Part shown: piece by piece, positions 23,084 to 34,284 of the stretch | Numbering within the stretch: the stretch's first letter is position 1 | How the letters are laid out: every line of letters begins with the position of its first letter | Source of the DNA: Ceratodon purpureus | Taxonomy: Eukaryota; Streptophyta; Bryopsida; Pseudoditrichales; Ditrichaceae | Direction: 5' to 3' | Assembly: GCA_014871385.1 (NCBI GenBank) | Contig: CM026426.1 | Location: 84,221,424 to 84,285,423, forward strand | DNA: 64,000 nt | The notes under the pieces: model-generated | What the model was told of the DNA's origin: nothing | The model's input: the letters and a program-made list of their open reading frames with translations, nothing else | Database searches by the model: none | Translations under genes and position numbers: made by a program

Positions 23084-23433
23084 TGTTTTAGTGCTTTTTA
23101 GTACTCTGTGTATTTTAATGTAAATTGGAATGTATAATATGTACTAATTTTGGGTACTCTTTGTAGTATTTGAATGGCTCTTTGTGGTATTTCGAGTACT
23201 CTTCGTAACAGTTTGGATACTATTCGTATTTACTTTCTAATTTACTATGACCATTTATTCTTTAACTGGATCGATCCTTCATTGTAATTCAGAACTTAAG
23301 TTCTTTGTTGGACAAAAATGCCGCATTCAAAGGATCTTTGCAGTCAATTGCTGTAAGTACTTCAATGTAGCACTTAGTGTTTACAATTAATTAAACGCAA
23401 GATTCATGTCACTTAGTATTTAGAAAAGCTTTT

Positions 23434-24509
23434 TTATTGTGGTCTACGAGATACGACAAAGGTACTACGCCAGTCCCTACAGTAGCTACTCCCACACTTG
23501 CATGCAAAGGAAGGCAAATCAGGGTCTTCGTAGGTAAAGTCGCAGCCGTAGTCCCAAGTTAACTCTTCATGAATCAAAATGTCTCGATTTGTGAAGAATG
23601 CAACGTGGTAAATGCTCTTGTCCCATTCGTCAATCTGCACTGGAACTTCAATCAAGTTGGCATCTTCACACCTAAAAGAAACACACATTTTCATTAAACA
23701 TAAATAAACGACTTCGAACCATTACAGTAATGCATATCAGCCGGCTGGATTACAAACTTGTGGTTTACAAATCTTCCCACGTTACCAAAAATTTGGGAAT
23801 CCAAGCAGAGCGCAGAGTTGTCATCAAGTTTGGCTTCGGTGGCCCAATCAGCATCCAATTGCATTGCGAAAGATGGTCCAGGTGAGGCTACAAGATTTCT
23901 AAGAATCATCTCTGCATTTGTGAGAATCTCCCCAGCCAACTCGAAGAGAAACACACCTTTTGGAAGGGATCTACTTGCCCTCACCCCCCATCCAGTATGG
24001 CCCGTATGGAAAATCTCTACTGGATACTTCATCCCCTGTTGAACAACACGATTACCACATTCATTGTGGCAGCCACACCTGACACTACATTCTCTAATGA
24101 ATCTGCGTGATCCACGATTACCGCACAAGGCACTAAGCCTCCTCTCCACATAAATCACTAAGCCACCATGCGAATAGAGTTTTTTTTTCCTCTTACAACC
24201 AAGGGAATTGTTGCCACCGTGCTGAAGGTACCGGTCCTTGAGGATGCCACCCTCCTTGTAGGCTATCTCTCCACCTGACTCCTTTCCACATTCACAAGGC
24301 TGCAAAGATTTTAAACAATCCCGAGGCCCACATTTACAACATTTCCCAAGCTTCGGAGAGAAAAGGCTCAAATTCAGAGCGGCCTTCTCATGAACCCTGC
24401 TGTTGGACATGTACCGGAATGGCGACATATAAGCATAGGGATTACAGACTGGAATAGGTATAGCCTCCATCCCCCTCGACAAATCTCCAGGATCAAACCA
24501 GGGCATAGT
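23434..24509 (-). CDS. SUVR-type histone H3K9 methyltransferase (pre-SET, SET, post-SET)
   Basis: A 3' exon 23671-23434 and an exon ending at 23758 join across a GT..AG intron (GTTTGTAATC..TTTTAG) to give FVNHKCEDANL, the SET-domain NHxCxxN signature. In order: WFDPGDLSRGMEAIPIPVCN, typical of SUVR proteins just before pre-SET; pre-SET cysteines (CCKCGPRDCLKSLQPCECGK, then ECSVRCGCHNECGNRVVQ); SET with GWGVRASRSLPKG, GEILTN and ELTWDYGCDF; post-SET CKCGSSYCR. These are the cofactor-binding and catalytic elements of plant SUVR1/2/4-like enzymes, which methylate H3K9 in the nucleus. The 5' end is uncertain. An acceptor CAG before ACTATGCCCTGG at 24509 is phase-compatible with a donor in the next gene upstream. 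No interruption lies within the domain. It is inside the 14.8-kb TIR element. Confidence 0.8.
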
Positions 24510-24787
24510 CTGGTACGGGTCCCAGCCCCCCAAAAATAGCCCCAAAACAGTCAAGGGCCAAGAATTAAACATTGAGACGAATTCTGATTTTCCACCATAG
24601 CTGAAAACATGTTGTAGATACATACACCCACATGCACAAATGAACTCAAAGCCGCACCAAAAATACACAAATAAACAATAACAAAAAAGGGAGCAAATAC
24701 CCCCGGCTCCTTTTTCAGCAGCCTCGTTGCAAGGTTGGAGATACATCACAGTGGCTACATTCCGTAGCCACGTATAAAATCTACTTC

Positions 24788-27665
24788 TTAACGGCGCTTC
24801 TTCCTCTTCTTTACCTGTGCAGGCGCCAGTGCTTGCTTCTCTTGTGACCGTGTCATGACTCTACCTAGTCCAGCCGGAGACTTTACCGGGGCTTGGGGAC
24901 TCTCATTGTCATCCTTAGCGTCCTCACCACCCTCTACGATACCCTGCCTCGCTGCAAAATCTGTGAGCGCAGTAAGAGTTGTATGCTTCGCACTGTATAG
25001 GTTCTCCATCGAAGTCGGAAACTGTTCTTCATCCTTCTCTTGTTCCATCCTCTTTTTCCGCTTCTTCAATCCACTTGTATGGCCATCCTTCCCCGTTACC
25101 CTCTCATCATTCCCCACCTGTGCGTCTTCTTCACCCTGTAGCTCGCCTTCCTCCTGCGTAGGCGCCATCTCTCCTCCAACTCTATCAACCTCCAGGCCTA
25201 CCTCCTCCGTATTTGGCACCTCCTTGGACTTCTTCTTCTCGGCCCTCATCTTTTTCTTCGCAGGTGATTTCTCCGACTCCTTCAATGCAATCTTCTCCGG
25301 TGTTTTGAAGATCTCATCCTCCAGTGCTTCTAGAAACTGCTCTCCTGCTCCAACAGCTGTCTTCACATCATTCTTCCTTGTATTGCGCCCCACCAAGCAC
25401 TCGGAACCAGGAACTTCCACTGCTGCTGTCTTCTTCAACTGCTCTTCACTCACAACATTCGTCTTCAGAGGTTCATGCATCTTCATCGTTGGAGCTACAA
25501 TCTCTTCGATCGGAGCCACAGTATGTTCACCTCCAGCAATCTTCACCCTCAGCGGCTCTTGTGGGTCATACGACTTTAGAGTAGGCATCCTAGCAGCATC
25601 CTCTTCTTCCTCATCTTCATCTTCTGAATCTTCACGCTCCTTGGAATCCACAGACTTCTCACCGTCAGAGTCTTCTTCCTCCCCACTTGAGTCCGTCGTT
25701 CCAGAAGATGATGGCAACTTCAACTGCTTTAACCGCTCATCACCTTCGGACGACTCATCTTCACTATCGAGTTCAGGCTCATTACCCTTACGTCTCACTG
25801 CAGCAGTCTCCAAACATTCATAGACAACCTCATCCACCTTTTGTAGTTTTTTTACCTTGCTTTTAACTTTCGGAACCCCTCCTTTGCGGGTCACTTCCTT
25901 CACAGTGCGTTGCAAAGGGTTTAGCAACGCAGCAGGAGAGATTCCCGGGCCACCGACGAGAGAGCTGGTGGCTTGACTCGCTTCACCCTCAGTGAAATTA
26001 GGTGGTGAAATCCTTGAAGTAGGGTGAGCGATTTTCGGATACGACAAGCCTGAAATCCCACGAAATATATCATTGTTACTTATAATTCTGAACCACATCT
26101 TAAAAAACGGGTACTTCTATTACACGACAGTGTACAACTAGGGGGTGCAGACATTAGTACTGATAATACTAACAAGTCATACTGCATGCACCCATGAACA
26201 ATACCATACGTACATAAGCAAAAATAAATCTTACCTCATAGTATACAATGCGTACAAAAGCAGAGTGTTTGTAACCCGAGTATAAGATGCACGTGTAGTA
26301 CATGAAGAAAAGTACCTAAGCATTAGTCAACATATATAACAAGTAATCTAATGTATCATACCAATGTACTTCAAATACAGAAACCAGATATATCAAGTAA
26401 TCTAAAGTCCTCTTATATTCTTCCATACATTCAACACAGTTAATTCTAAGTACACTTAATGTACAAAAGGACTTCTAATATCACATTGTATACTACGACT
26501 TCTTCTAAGGTAGGGAGTCAATGTACACTCAAATACATACCCTTTAACCTAGTCAGTATATGATGAACTATAAGTGTACTATAAGTATATTGCATTGAAA
26601 TTGCAGTTTCCATTCAGCTCATGCATTAGTACTCTAAACACTGTGAATACGTAACAGTAGCAGTGGACAACACAAATCACGTTGACGAATGTACTTCTTA
26701 GTACTCTAGAGTGGCACGTACTTTAAATGCTGTGCCAACCACTGTTTACAAACTAATCACACTACAAAAATGTATAGTTAGCACACCCTTAAACTACCAA
26801 ACAAAGACCTAGCATACTTACCGTATATTCTGATTCACTCATAAGAGGCTGAACCATACTCCTAGGTACTAACGAATTAGCAAGAATATATAGATTCTAT
26901 GCTTGAAAACTTACCCGCATTCGGACAAGTTGCTCTTGCTTCCTCCATTCTCAGTTGCAAGGTTTTCCTTTGCTCCTCGGCACATCCAAGCATCTCGGCC
27001 CTCTGAAGCAGCTCGGCACTAGGCTCTCCCCACCCAAAACTCTTATGCCAATCCGGATGTGATAAATTTTGGCACCCCTTAGCAGTACATGTACCTCCAT
27101 GCACAAAAACAATCGATGCACAATAGGGATGATACAAGTGCCTACAAGATGATACAATAATGTCACTGTTAGGAAACGGAAATTGACACAGTGAACAAGT
27201 AGAAATCTCCAGAAGTCCACTTCGATCTGAAACCTGTGCACCCTTCTCCTCTGAGTAAGCCATGGGCCGTGGCCAAAATGACCCTAAAACCTTTCCCTTC
27301 TGCAACTCGAACAACTCCGCCTTCAGCGCTTTGTACTGTAAACGATGAGCCTCGATTCCATGTGCCATGTTGGCCACCTCTGCCTCTGCCAATTCTAGAT
27401 CTTCTCTTAAACCCAATAGCCGAGACTGTTCATCGCATAATTGCTCCATTATGAGCTCCATTTTAATTTTCTCCCGATCAACGTCACCTCCCTCACTGAC
27501 CATGGCATCAATCTTCAACCCCTTCTCCACCTTCTGGTGCTTGTAGCTCTCCAAGACACATTCAGACTGCTCCACCTTCATTTTACACCGATCTCTCTTT
27601 TGGAGAGCCTCCTTCTCCCGCACTCTGTCCGCCTCCATCTCCACAGTCAACACAGTGACGAGCTC
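24788..27665 (-). CDS. Coiled-coil/RING protein with acidic and lysine-rich tail
   Basis: One exon runs from about 27665 (or ATG 27638, MEADRVREKEALQK) to 26915, ending GCG-G before GTAAGT (phase 1). It is followed by an exon from 26049 (after TTTCAG) whose first bases GC complete a Gly codon, a clean phase match. The first ~130 residues are charged heptad-like coiled coil. Then comes a RING-like zinc finger: CSLCQFPFP, SSCRHLYHPYCAS, GTCTAKGCQNLSH. The last exon is acidic (SEDESSEGDER, EDSEDEDEEEEDAA) and lysine-rich, ending VKKRKKRR at a TAA (24788). RING proteins are usually E3 ubiquitin ligases; this one is probably nuclear, given its basic runs. A donor CAG/GTAAAG at 24815 could instead splice in phase to the SUVR exon at 24509. 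Confidence 0.55.
26050..26914 (-). other. Intron of the RING gene, GTAC-rich
   Basis: An intron of about 865 bases on the minus strand with GTAAGT donor and TTTCAG acceptor. It holds about 16 GTAC tetramers, most in the context (T/A)GTAC(T/A), where about 3 are expected. It is the counterpart of the transposase intron on the other strand. Confidence 0.55.
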
Positions 27666-27759
27666 CTATACCTCCCTGCCCCTCTCCTTCACCGAATCTG
27701 CGCATCAGGCCAGGAGCAACCAATGCAACAAATTCACGTATGTTAAAGAAATGGACAGG

Positions 27760-28736
27760 TCAACAACAACTCACATCAATTGACAAATCCATTTGAACAC
27801 AATTATTTGAGCAACTTAGAAGCAAGACAGAAACTACATATACAAACGTAGAGATGGAAAGATATAGTTTACCTTGAGTCCATGATCCTCCTCTGCGTGC
27901 ATACTCTGTACCACCTTCAACATCCACCCCTGATCCCATGCCAGACTCGAAAATACCGCCGCTTTCACCCAGCCTCGACTTCGTCCTCCCCTCTTCCCAA
28001 GTTCTGTCTCCTACATCTCCCCTCCTAACCCCTGAACTCCATCCTGGACTTTCCCCATGCACCCCTGGCTCTACCTTAATTTTTGCCCACTCTCTACCAC
28101 GAACCTCTAAGGCTTATCCCCCTCTAGCGTCTTCCTCAAAGCCAACAACTTCTGGACACTTTGTTCATATCGATTAACCTGCCTCTTATTAGTGTCAGCT
28201 CCAAAGGCACACCAATCTACTTTCCCTTTCCCTTCATCGAACTCGACTGCAACACCCTCGGCAAAATGAATCTTTAGGTAAGGAGGAATGTCACTGCTTG
28301 GATGTTGGTAGAGAATTGGGTGAAGGTACTGAATCCTCTTCACCACCCCCGCCTCCTTGCAACCTGCCCACCCATAACCTTGGCGTCCCCCATCGCCGTA
28401 TGGGTCTCCAAATAATTCCTTCAACAAAGCAGGAGACACCCGTCCCTTCCGAAATCGATGTGGGTTTTCGCCATCGCTCGCAAGAGTTGGGTACTCCCGC
28501 ATGAAATCCTCTCGTGTCAGTGCTCGCGGTGGCGGCCGTAACCTCGAAATCTCCAAGTCCACCTAGTCGATCCGCTCTATCATCGGCTTTGGAGTCTTCT
28601 TCGGCGCGGAACGCCTTCGATTCACGTCTACACCCTCAGAGATGTCGGTCTCCTCATCCAGCCCCGCTTGTGCACTCTATCGGGACTTTCTCCCGCTGTG
28701 TGTGCTCCCCGAACGCCGTCCAGCAGACCCCTCCAT
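27760..28736 (-). pseudogene. 5' exon region of the RING gene, interrupted
   Basis: A protein-like frame from ATG 28736 (MEGSAGRRSGSTHSGRKS) continues through LDEETDISEGVDVNRRRSAPK into REDFMREYPTLASDGENPHR, GDPYGDGGRQGYGWAG, YLKIHFAEGVAVEFDEGKGK and VDWCAFGADTNKRQVNRYEQ, ending about 28107. It is crossed by in-frame TAG codons near 28680 and 28565. A further frame 28062-27885 (VHGESPGWSSGVRRGD..RRGGSWTQ) ends at a good donor CAAG/GTAAAC. It lies directly upstream of the coiled-coil exon, so I infer it is the start of that gene. If TAG is not tolerated, translation would begin at a later ATG such as 28503 (MREYP). Family unknown. Confidence 0.35.
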
Positions 28737-29062
28737 CCTCCTTAATCACTTCTCGCAACCTGCCTTTGATCTCCACCTTCTCTGAAGCCACCGATATGTC
28801 GCACCTTCACACAGTCAATCCCGATCTCCTCCAACATGTATTGGAAAATACGCCTCTCCCTCAGAACCCCCCCTCATCGCTACGAAAACCCATTCGCCCC
28901 ACCCTAAACCCTAGAATGAAAAGAAGGAAACTCATACGCCTCGTCCTCAGGCCGTCACGCACAATCTCCTCACCACCAACACCATCACCTCCCGCCGCCT
29001 CAACGACTCTCTGTCAACTGGGGGTGACACCCTACACCCCCGAGGAATGAGGAAGAAGACGA

Positions 29063-29262
29063 CCACCGGTGATCACCTGTTGATGATGGTGAGGAAACGG
29101 TGATCACCGGTCATCCTCAAGGAGAAACTCCCCCAAACTTGCTACCACCGGTGACGGGGCCTTCCACCGGCGGTCACCAGTGGCTCACGATGCGCAACCT
29201 TCGGTCACCGGTTACTGAAGACTGCGATTCTGAACCTTATCCTCTGATCACCGGTTCAATGA
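29063..29262. repeat. ACCGGTGATCACC palindrome-rich cluster
   Basis: About eight degenerate copies of CACCGGTGATCACC-like palindromic motifs (for example ACCACCGGTGATCACC, CGGTGATCACCGG, GGTCACCGG) occur in 200 bases. They lie upstream of the minus-strand RING/SET genes, so they may be promoter elements or recognition sites inside the large element. Confidence 0.5.
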
Positions 29263-30956
29263 GACATTAACTAGTAATTCCATACAGCCCAAGATGTCAA
29301 ATTCTCCATCATGTTAAACCATTATACTATCTTGTACCCAAGAAGAACTATTATGTTTGTGTAAATGGTGTTTTAATTATCTATAAGAATGCTTGTCAAT
29401 TTTAAATTCCTTTTGAACCCATGTACCCTAAACCTCTATTTTAGTTCCAAGTCTCAATCGTAATAACATACACAATATTAGAGTATTAATAAATGTAAAA
29501 AAAGAATAAGGAATACACGAAATACATCCTCCCACTATACTTCATACTATTTTTGATTCACTATGAGCCTCTTAGATTACATTATATGATTTCATTTATA
29601 TGGGTATTAAATGTTTCTACAATCTAAAAATACGAATAAATCACTTATAGAATAATGATAATTCTAAATACATGCTTGCACTAAATGTATTATAATTTTT
29701 TATTAATTCCAAACTACTTAGAATACACCTTGTGATATTGTTTACGTGGGTATTTAAATAGAAAAATAATATAAAGGTATTAAAAAAAAATAAAGTAAAA
29801 AAGAAGAAGGAGATTAATTAAAAAAATAATGACAAAATAAAAATATAAGGAGATAGAGTGAAAGAAATATAAAAAAAATAAAAATTGAAAAAACAAATGG
29901 TGGGAGATTTAAAGGGAAAATTAAGGGCGGAAGAAAAGGGGGGAAAAAAAGGGGGGGGGGGGGGAATGGGGGGGGGAGTAGGTTTGAAAAAGAGGGAGGA
30001 GAGAAAGGGGGGGGGGAGATTAAATGGAAGAATAATAAAATACTAAAAACATAAAAAGATAGAGGGGAAGATGAATAGTAAAAAATACAAAAAAAGATAG
30101 AATGGGAGAGTATTGGGAAAAAATTATGGGAATATTGAATGGAAGAATAATGAAATATTAAAAATATAGGAAGGTAGAGGAGAAGAGAAATAGAAACAAA
30201 TTCAAGAAGGAGATAGGATGGGAGAGTAATGGAGAAAAAAAACATGGGGAGATTGAATGTAAGAGTAATGAAATAATAAAATATAAGAAGATAGAGGGGG
30301 ACAATAAAATGAATTCAATGAAATTCTACAAATTTTATTAAAACTTGGAACCATTTAAATATATGTATATAATATATACATGCATAATTTACGAGGAACG
30401 AAATACAAGTGTACATCATTGGAATCAATATATATTGTGACCCACATTATTTATAGCAAACCCTCATGAATGATTATTTTCCCTCTACAACAATCAACGG
30501 TTCACAATACATGGTGATTTTGAAAATATCACTTTGGAAACTGTCATTATAATATACATACATCGATGAACTATGCTAGATATTGATTTAATTACATTTT
30601 AGATCCAACTAGAATATACTATTATTTGAATTACATGCGTGTTCAAATAAATTAAAATGAGATAATAATATATATACCCTTCCTTACTCATTTTAATATC
30701 ATATTCAATGGAATTTGGGTCGAATAGAATAAACAATACTTCTATTGGGTTAACAAATATTCCATACATTCCAAAAAACGTAGGACATGAACTCTCATCC
30801 AGGCAACATCCACATTAATATTATGCATCTTGTCGAAACCATAGCATATTGCCTTATAAATATTTTAGATTGACAAAGTTGGATGAGACTTAGAGCATTT
30901 CAAATAAAAGTTCGGTGGGTTCCATTCGGGCTTTGGATGCCAACTAGGAAAATAAA
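29263..30956. other. AT-rich and purine-rich low-complexity sequence
   Basis: From 29810 to 30310 the plus strand is almost pure purine with degenerate tandem units like GGAAGAATAATGAAATATTAAAA and G runs up to 12 long (about 29951-29962). The long S/F/P-rich minus-strand frame here is composition, not a gene. The flanking parts are AT-rich without features. Confidence 0.55.
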
Positions 30957-31329
30957 TCACATAGGATTCATTGCTTCCATTCTTGGCCCTGGTTCAACAC
31001 GCGTCAAGGTATAAATGGCTGCCACGGTCGCAAGGTTAGGTGGCCTGACCATAAGAACGTGATACCATGCTGGTCCACCCTGTCTAGTGACCATGTACCA
31101 TGTCACACCATGGGATTCTCCAAAAGTACCGTGTCCTACTCCGGATATAGACACATTCCTTCGCTGCCACCGAGCCTAAGATACCCCTTTCCCGATTGGA
31201 GGATTCACGGATCCAATTTCCACTGTTGATCTCAACTCCGTGGTCAAAATTAAAACCCTGCGCTAATACTGAGTACATTTGAGTACTTTTGTGTAGTTTT
31301 AGTACTCCGCCATTTTGCCACAAGTATAT

Positions 31330-31350
31330 AGGGTCTAGCATACTTACACC
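31330..31350 (-). repeat. Right terminal inverted repeat
   Basis: Exact 21-base inverted copy of 16547-16567, followed by CAAGG at 31351-31355. Subterminal GTAC motifs lie just inside (for example GAGTACATTTGAGTAC near 31270). Confidence 0.7.
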
Positions 31351-31919
31351 CAAGGCTATCTACACTATTTCCTAACTGCCCATTACGGTATTGGCTACTT
31401 GGCTTCATCATAAGGAATTGCATATTCCATTGTGCGTCTCGGGTTGCCATTGCATCCTAGGAAATACGACATCACTTGCTTTCGACGCCCCTCTACTCTC
31501 TCTGCATCCAAGGTCGCGGTAGGCAGTCGACGTGCCTTGGGCCAGGTCAGATCTCTTACTATTGTATCATGTAAGGTAAGCATGAGCTGCGCGCGCAATG
31601 CGGTGTACAGCCGGTGCGAGACCTCGGTCCTTGCCAGCATAGGATCGTGAATCCTTGGGTTGTCGTTAATGGTTAGTTCTCGCGGACTCTATGGCAGTGT
31701 GTGATAGACCTCGTCTACGGTTTCGATGAAGGAGAGCTTCTCCGCCTCTTCCTCCTCGAGCACCATAGATCGCTTTAATGTCTGCCACACGTTGTTGCTT
31801 ACTCGATGGTACATGCAGTCTTCTTCCGTTAAATATCTGGCGCGGTTTTTCTTCGCATCATCACCCTATTGTCCACCACCTATCTTTCTGCGACAATCTA
31901 ACGGCAAATTTTGCGACAT
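31351..31919 (-). pseudogene. Host gene next to the right end of the large element
   Basis: A minus-strand frame from ATG 31919 (MSQNLPLDCRRKIGGGQ) continues through NRARYLTEEDCMYHRVSNNV, LEEEEAEKLSFIETVDEVYH, DPMLARTEVSHRLYTALRAQ and LTLHDTIVRDLTWPKARRL to ..PYDEAK, crossed by TAG near 31868 and 31689 and ending at TAG about 31395. A second frame from about 31456 (DAMATRDAQWNMQF, SQYRNGQLGNSVDSL) reaches the element border and stays open on the far side (16545-16365). The protein is not recognised. Introns or decay could explain the change of frame. The element sits 3' of, or within, this gene. Confidence 0.4.
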
Positions 31920-32999
31920 TCTGACTGTGAACATAGACACTGGCAACTGCAGTTGATAATGAAAGCATACGCTTCCTTACAAACGCTGAAGGCCAGTATG
32001 AGCAATCTTAGCAACTACCACAGCATTACGGCGTTACTGCCATAGTCAGTTGGTCACGTGCTAGCTCTGCACGTTGGCATTGTCAGAATAGATTAGCCAA
32101 ATTTTAAACCATGTGCACTGTGAAGACTCTGTACCCCCCTAGTCGTAAAAACTGCAGTGGTCAAATGTGGGACAAACCACACCTAGAGCAGCCTAGTGTT
32201 AAGTGACATGCCAATCTTATGTACAAAATTGCAATCGAAGAATAATTCTCCTTATCCTGAACATATCAAAATTTTGGGATGATTTATAAATTGGTCATAT
32301 TCCATTTTAATTTTGCATTTTGTATTTCTTTCAAGTTAAATGGTGAAAATTCATCTCAATAAAAAGAAGTACACGAGGGTCTCTATATTTCTCCCCATCT
32401 AGGGTTGCAATAGGTGGCATTAATAGTAGGGAAATTACATTATGGCACTTCAAGTGCCACATTAGCTAAGATCATTCTTTAGTGTTCAAAACCATTGAAT
32501 TTCCTACATTGATGCTGCCTTAAAAATTGCCAACTATTACTCAAATATTTGTTGTCCTTCTAAATGCTAGCTAATACCCATTCTTATAAGTGTGCCATGT
32601 GTACATCTATGCACGATTGGTAATGACTAAAAACTTAGGTGCAATCCGAACATTAATTTAAAGATGTAAGACCTTCTTTTAAGACCACCTCTAAGGACAA
32701 GTGCGAACATACCTTTATTATATAGTCTAAATTCAAATATTGGATTTTCACTCTCTATTCTTAGGATGTTGTTCTCTCCATATGACACGTTAATTATTGA
32801 ACAATTACGAGATATCGCACATGATGGTTCAGTAAAAGTTTGAGTCAATATTGGTTATGCTTTACTGTCGCAACTAAGAGAAAGGAAAAAATATTTTTTG
32901 AGTCAATATTGGTTATGATTTGCTGTTGTGTTTTATGGGGTGGGGGATGAAGCTTCTGAGCTCCGTCTTTCCCGATTAGGAGACAGATTTGTACTTAGA
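31920..32999. other. Spacer before the LINE
   Basis: No gene or repeat is evident. From about 33000 the sequence becomes strongly pyrimidine-rich, which I take as the approximate start of the LINE; no target duplication was identified. Confidence 0.4.
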
Positions 33000-34284
33000 A
33001 AATTTTCTTACCTGCACCATGAGACCTCCTTGCTCTCCCTTGACGCTGTACACCGTCCTAGCCACCATCGCGCCTGTTGCCGCTCTTAGTACCCAGCTTC
33101 TCTGCGTCTTAGCACTCAGTCTCTCCTCCTCATGGCCAGCCGCCAGTCCCCTTGCCCTTGCAGCGCTTATGCCTTCTCTCCCCATATCCCCCACTCTCCC
33201 CTACCTCCGCTACTCGTATGTCCCGCTCCCCAGCCACTACTATCCCCGCCCCGCCCTTGCTAACCTCACCAACGCCAAAGACCCGCCCAAGTTGCCGACT
33301 CGCCTACACGAACGACTCCAGCCACTTGCATCGACACGGCACCCCCCGGCCTCAACAATACCCTCGGCTCACCTCCGCAGCTCCATCCCCAAACGCTCAC
33401 AGGAGCACCTCGGCGTCAACAGGTCCCAGGAGCCCTCAGGCGTCACCGAAGTCCGCCGCCCCACCGAGCAGCCGCTCGGTCTGTTGCAGCTCGATTTTCT
33501 CCCCCACACACTCCCCTTTCTTTACCCCCCCCACACTCTCTTACTCATTTCTCATACTCATACAACATCAACACTCATACATCCCTCACACCACAGTCCA
33601 TTGACTACGCAAACACACACTCACTTCTCTCTACACCAATATCCATCCCCACCCCCCATTCCCTCCCACCCCGACATCCCCCCCATCCACATACTTGTTT
33701 CACAACTTAATCAAACATCTTTACTTTATTCCACACTTCAAAATTACACATTACATTGCTCTCCATAGAGAGGTTGCCTTCATGGCTCCCGTTCTACCAC
33801 CCTACCTTCCTACGCATTCTCTATGCTCACCAACATATCCTCATGCTGCTTCTTCACAGCCAGGCTTCCCTTCCACCTTTCATCGGCATTCTTTCGCATT
33901 CCCATCTCCCACACCACCTGCCTTCTCACTCCCTGAGCACCATCCCCGCCTCTGTCAATCCTCCCCCACCTACTCCCTACCCCCCCCTTGCATCCTGTTT
34001 TCCTGACCTACATCTCCCCGTCCAACTCGCCTCGCATCACTTCCACCGCACCGCCCACGCACATCCCCCACCGTTCCCACCCCCTTCCCATCCGGTCCCC
34101 GTCGACACATCTCCCCTAACCACATCCCCCCCACTATCACTCCCCCAGGTATCCCCCCACACCCACTTCCCCTCCTTTTCTCTGTACTCTCCTCCCGCCC
34201 TCTACTCACTACACTCCCTTACTAACTCTACTCCTTTTTGTGTCTCTCCCTACAGTCCTTTCAATCACTACCGCCCTCGACCCC

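Larger units (their letters stand above)
16546..31350. mobile_element. Candidate 14.8-kb DNA transposon carrying a histone methyltransferase
   Basis: The termini are inverted: GGTGTAAGTATGCTAGACCC at 16547 onward is matched exactly over 21 bases by the complement at 31330-31350. They are flanked by CAAGG on both sides (16541-16545 and 31351-31355). Beyond the exact match the two ends diverge but share AGTAC-rich subterminal sequence and a GCAGG(G)TTTT block. Inside are an apparently intact spliced DDE-type transposase (19477-22772, plus), a SUVR-type SET-domain gene (23434-24509, minus), a coiled-coil/RING gene (24788-27665, minus), small plus-strand frames (17692-19224), GTAC-rich spacers and low-complexity sequence. 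Two unrelated termini facing each other remain possible, but the matching 5-bp flanks and the continuous host frame across them favour one element. The superfamily is unassigned. Confidence 0.6.

Noticed and set aside
24855-25823. 322-codon plus-strand Ser/Phe-rich frame
   Set aside because: Antisense shadow of the acidic/lysine-rich exon of the RING gene; serine runs mirror glutamate and aspartate codons.
27441-27746. Plus-strand Leu/His-rich frame
   Set aside because: Antisense shadow of the coiled-coil exon.
28514-29050. 178-codon plus-strand frame
   Set aside because: Antisense to the more coherent minus-strand 5' exon region; Ser/Pro-rich with no domain.
29814-30245. 143-codon minus-strand Ser/Phe/Pro frame
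   Set aside because: Lies wholly in purine-rich low-complexity repeats; composition artefact.
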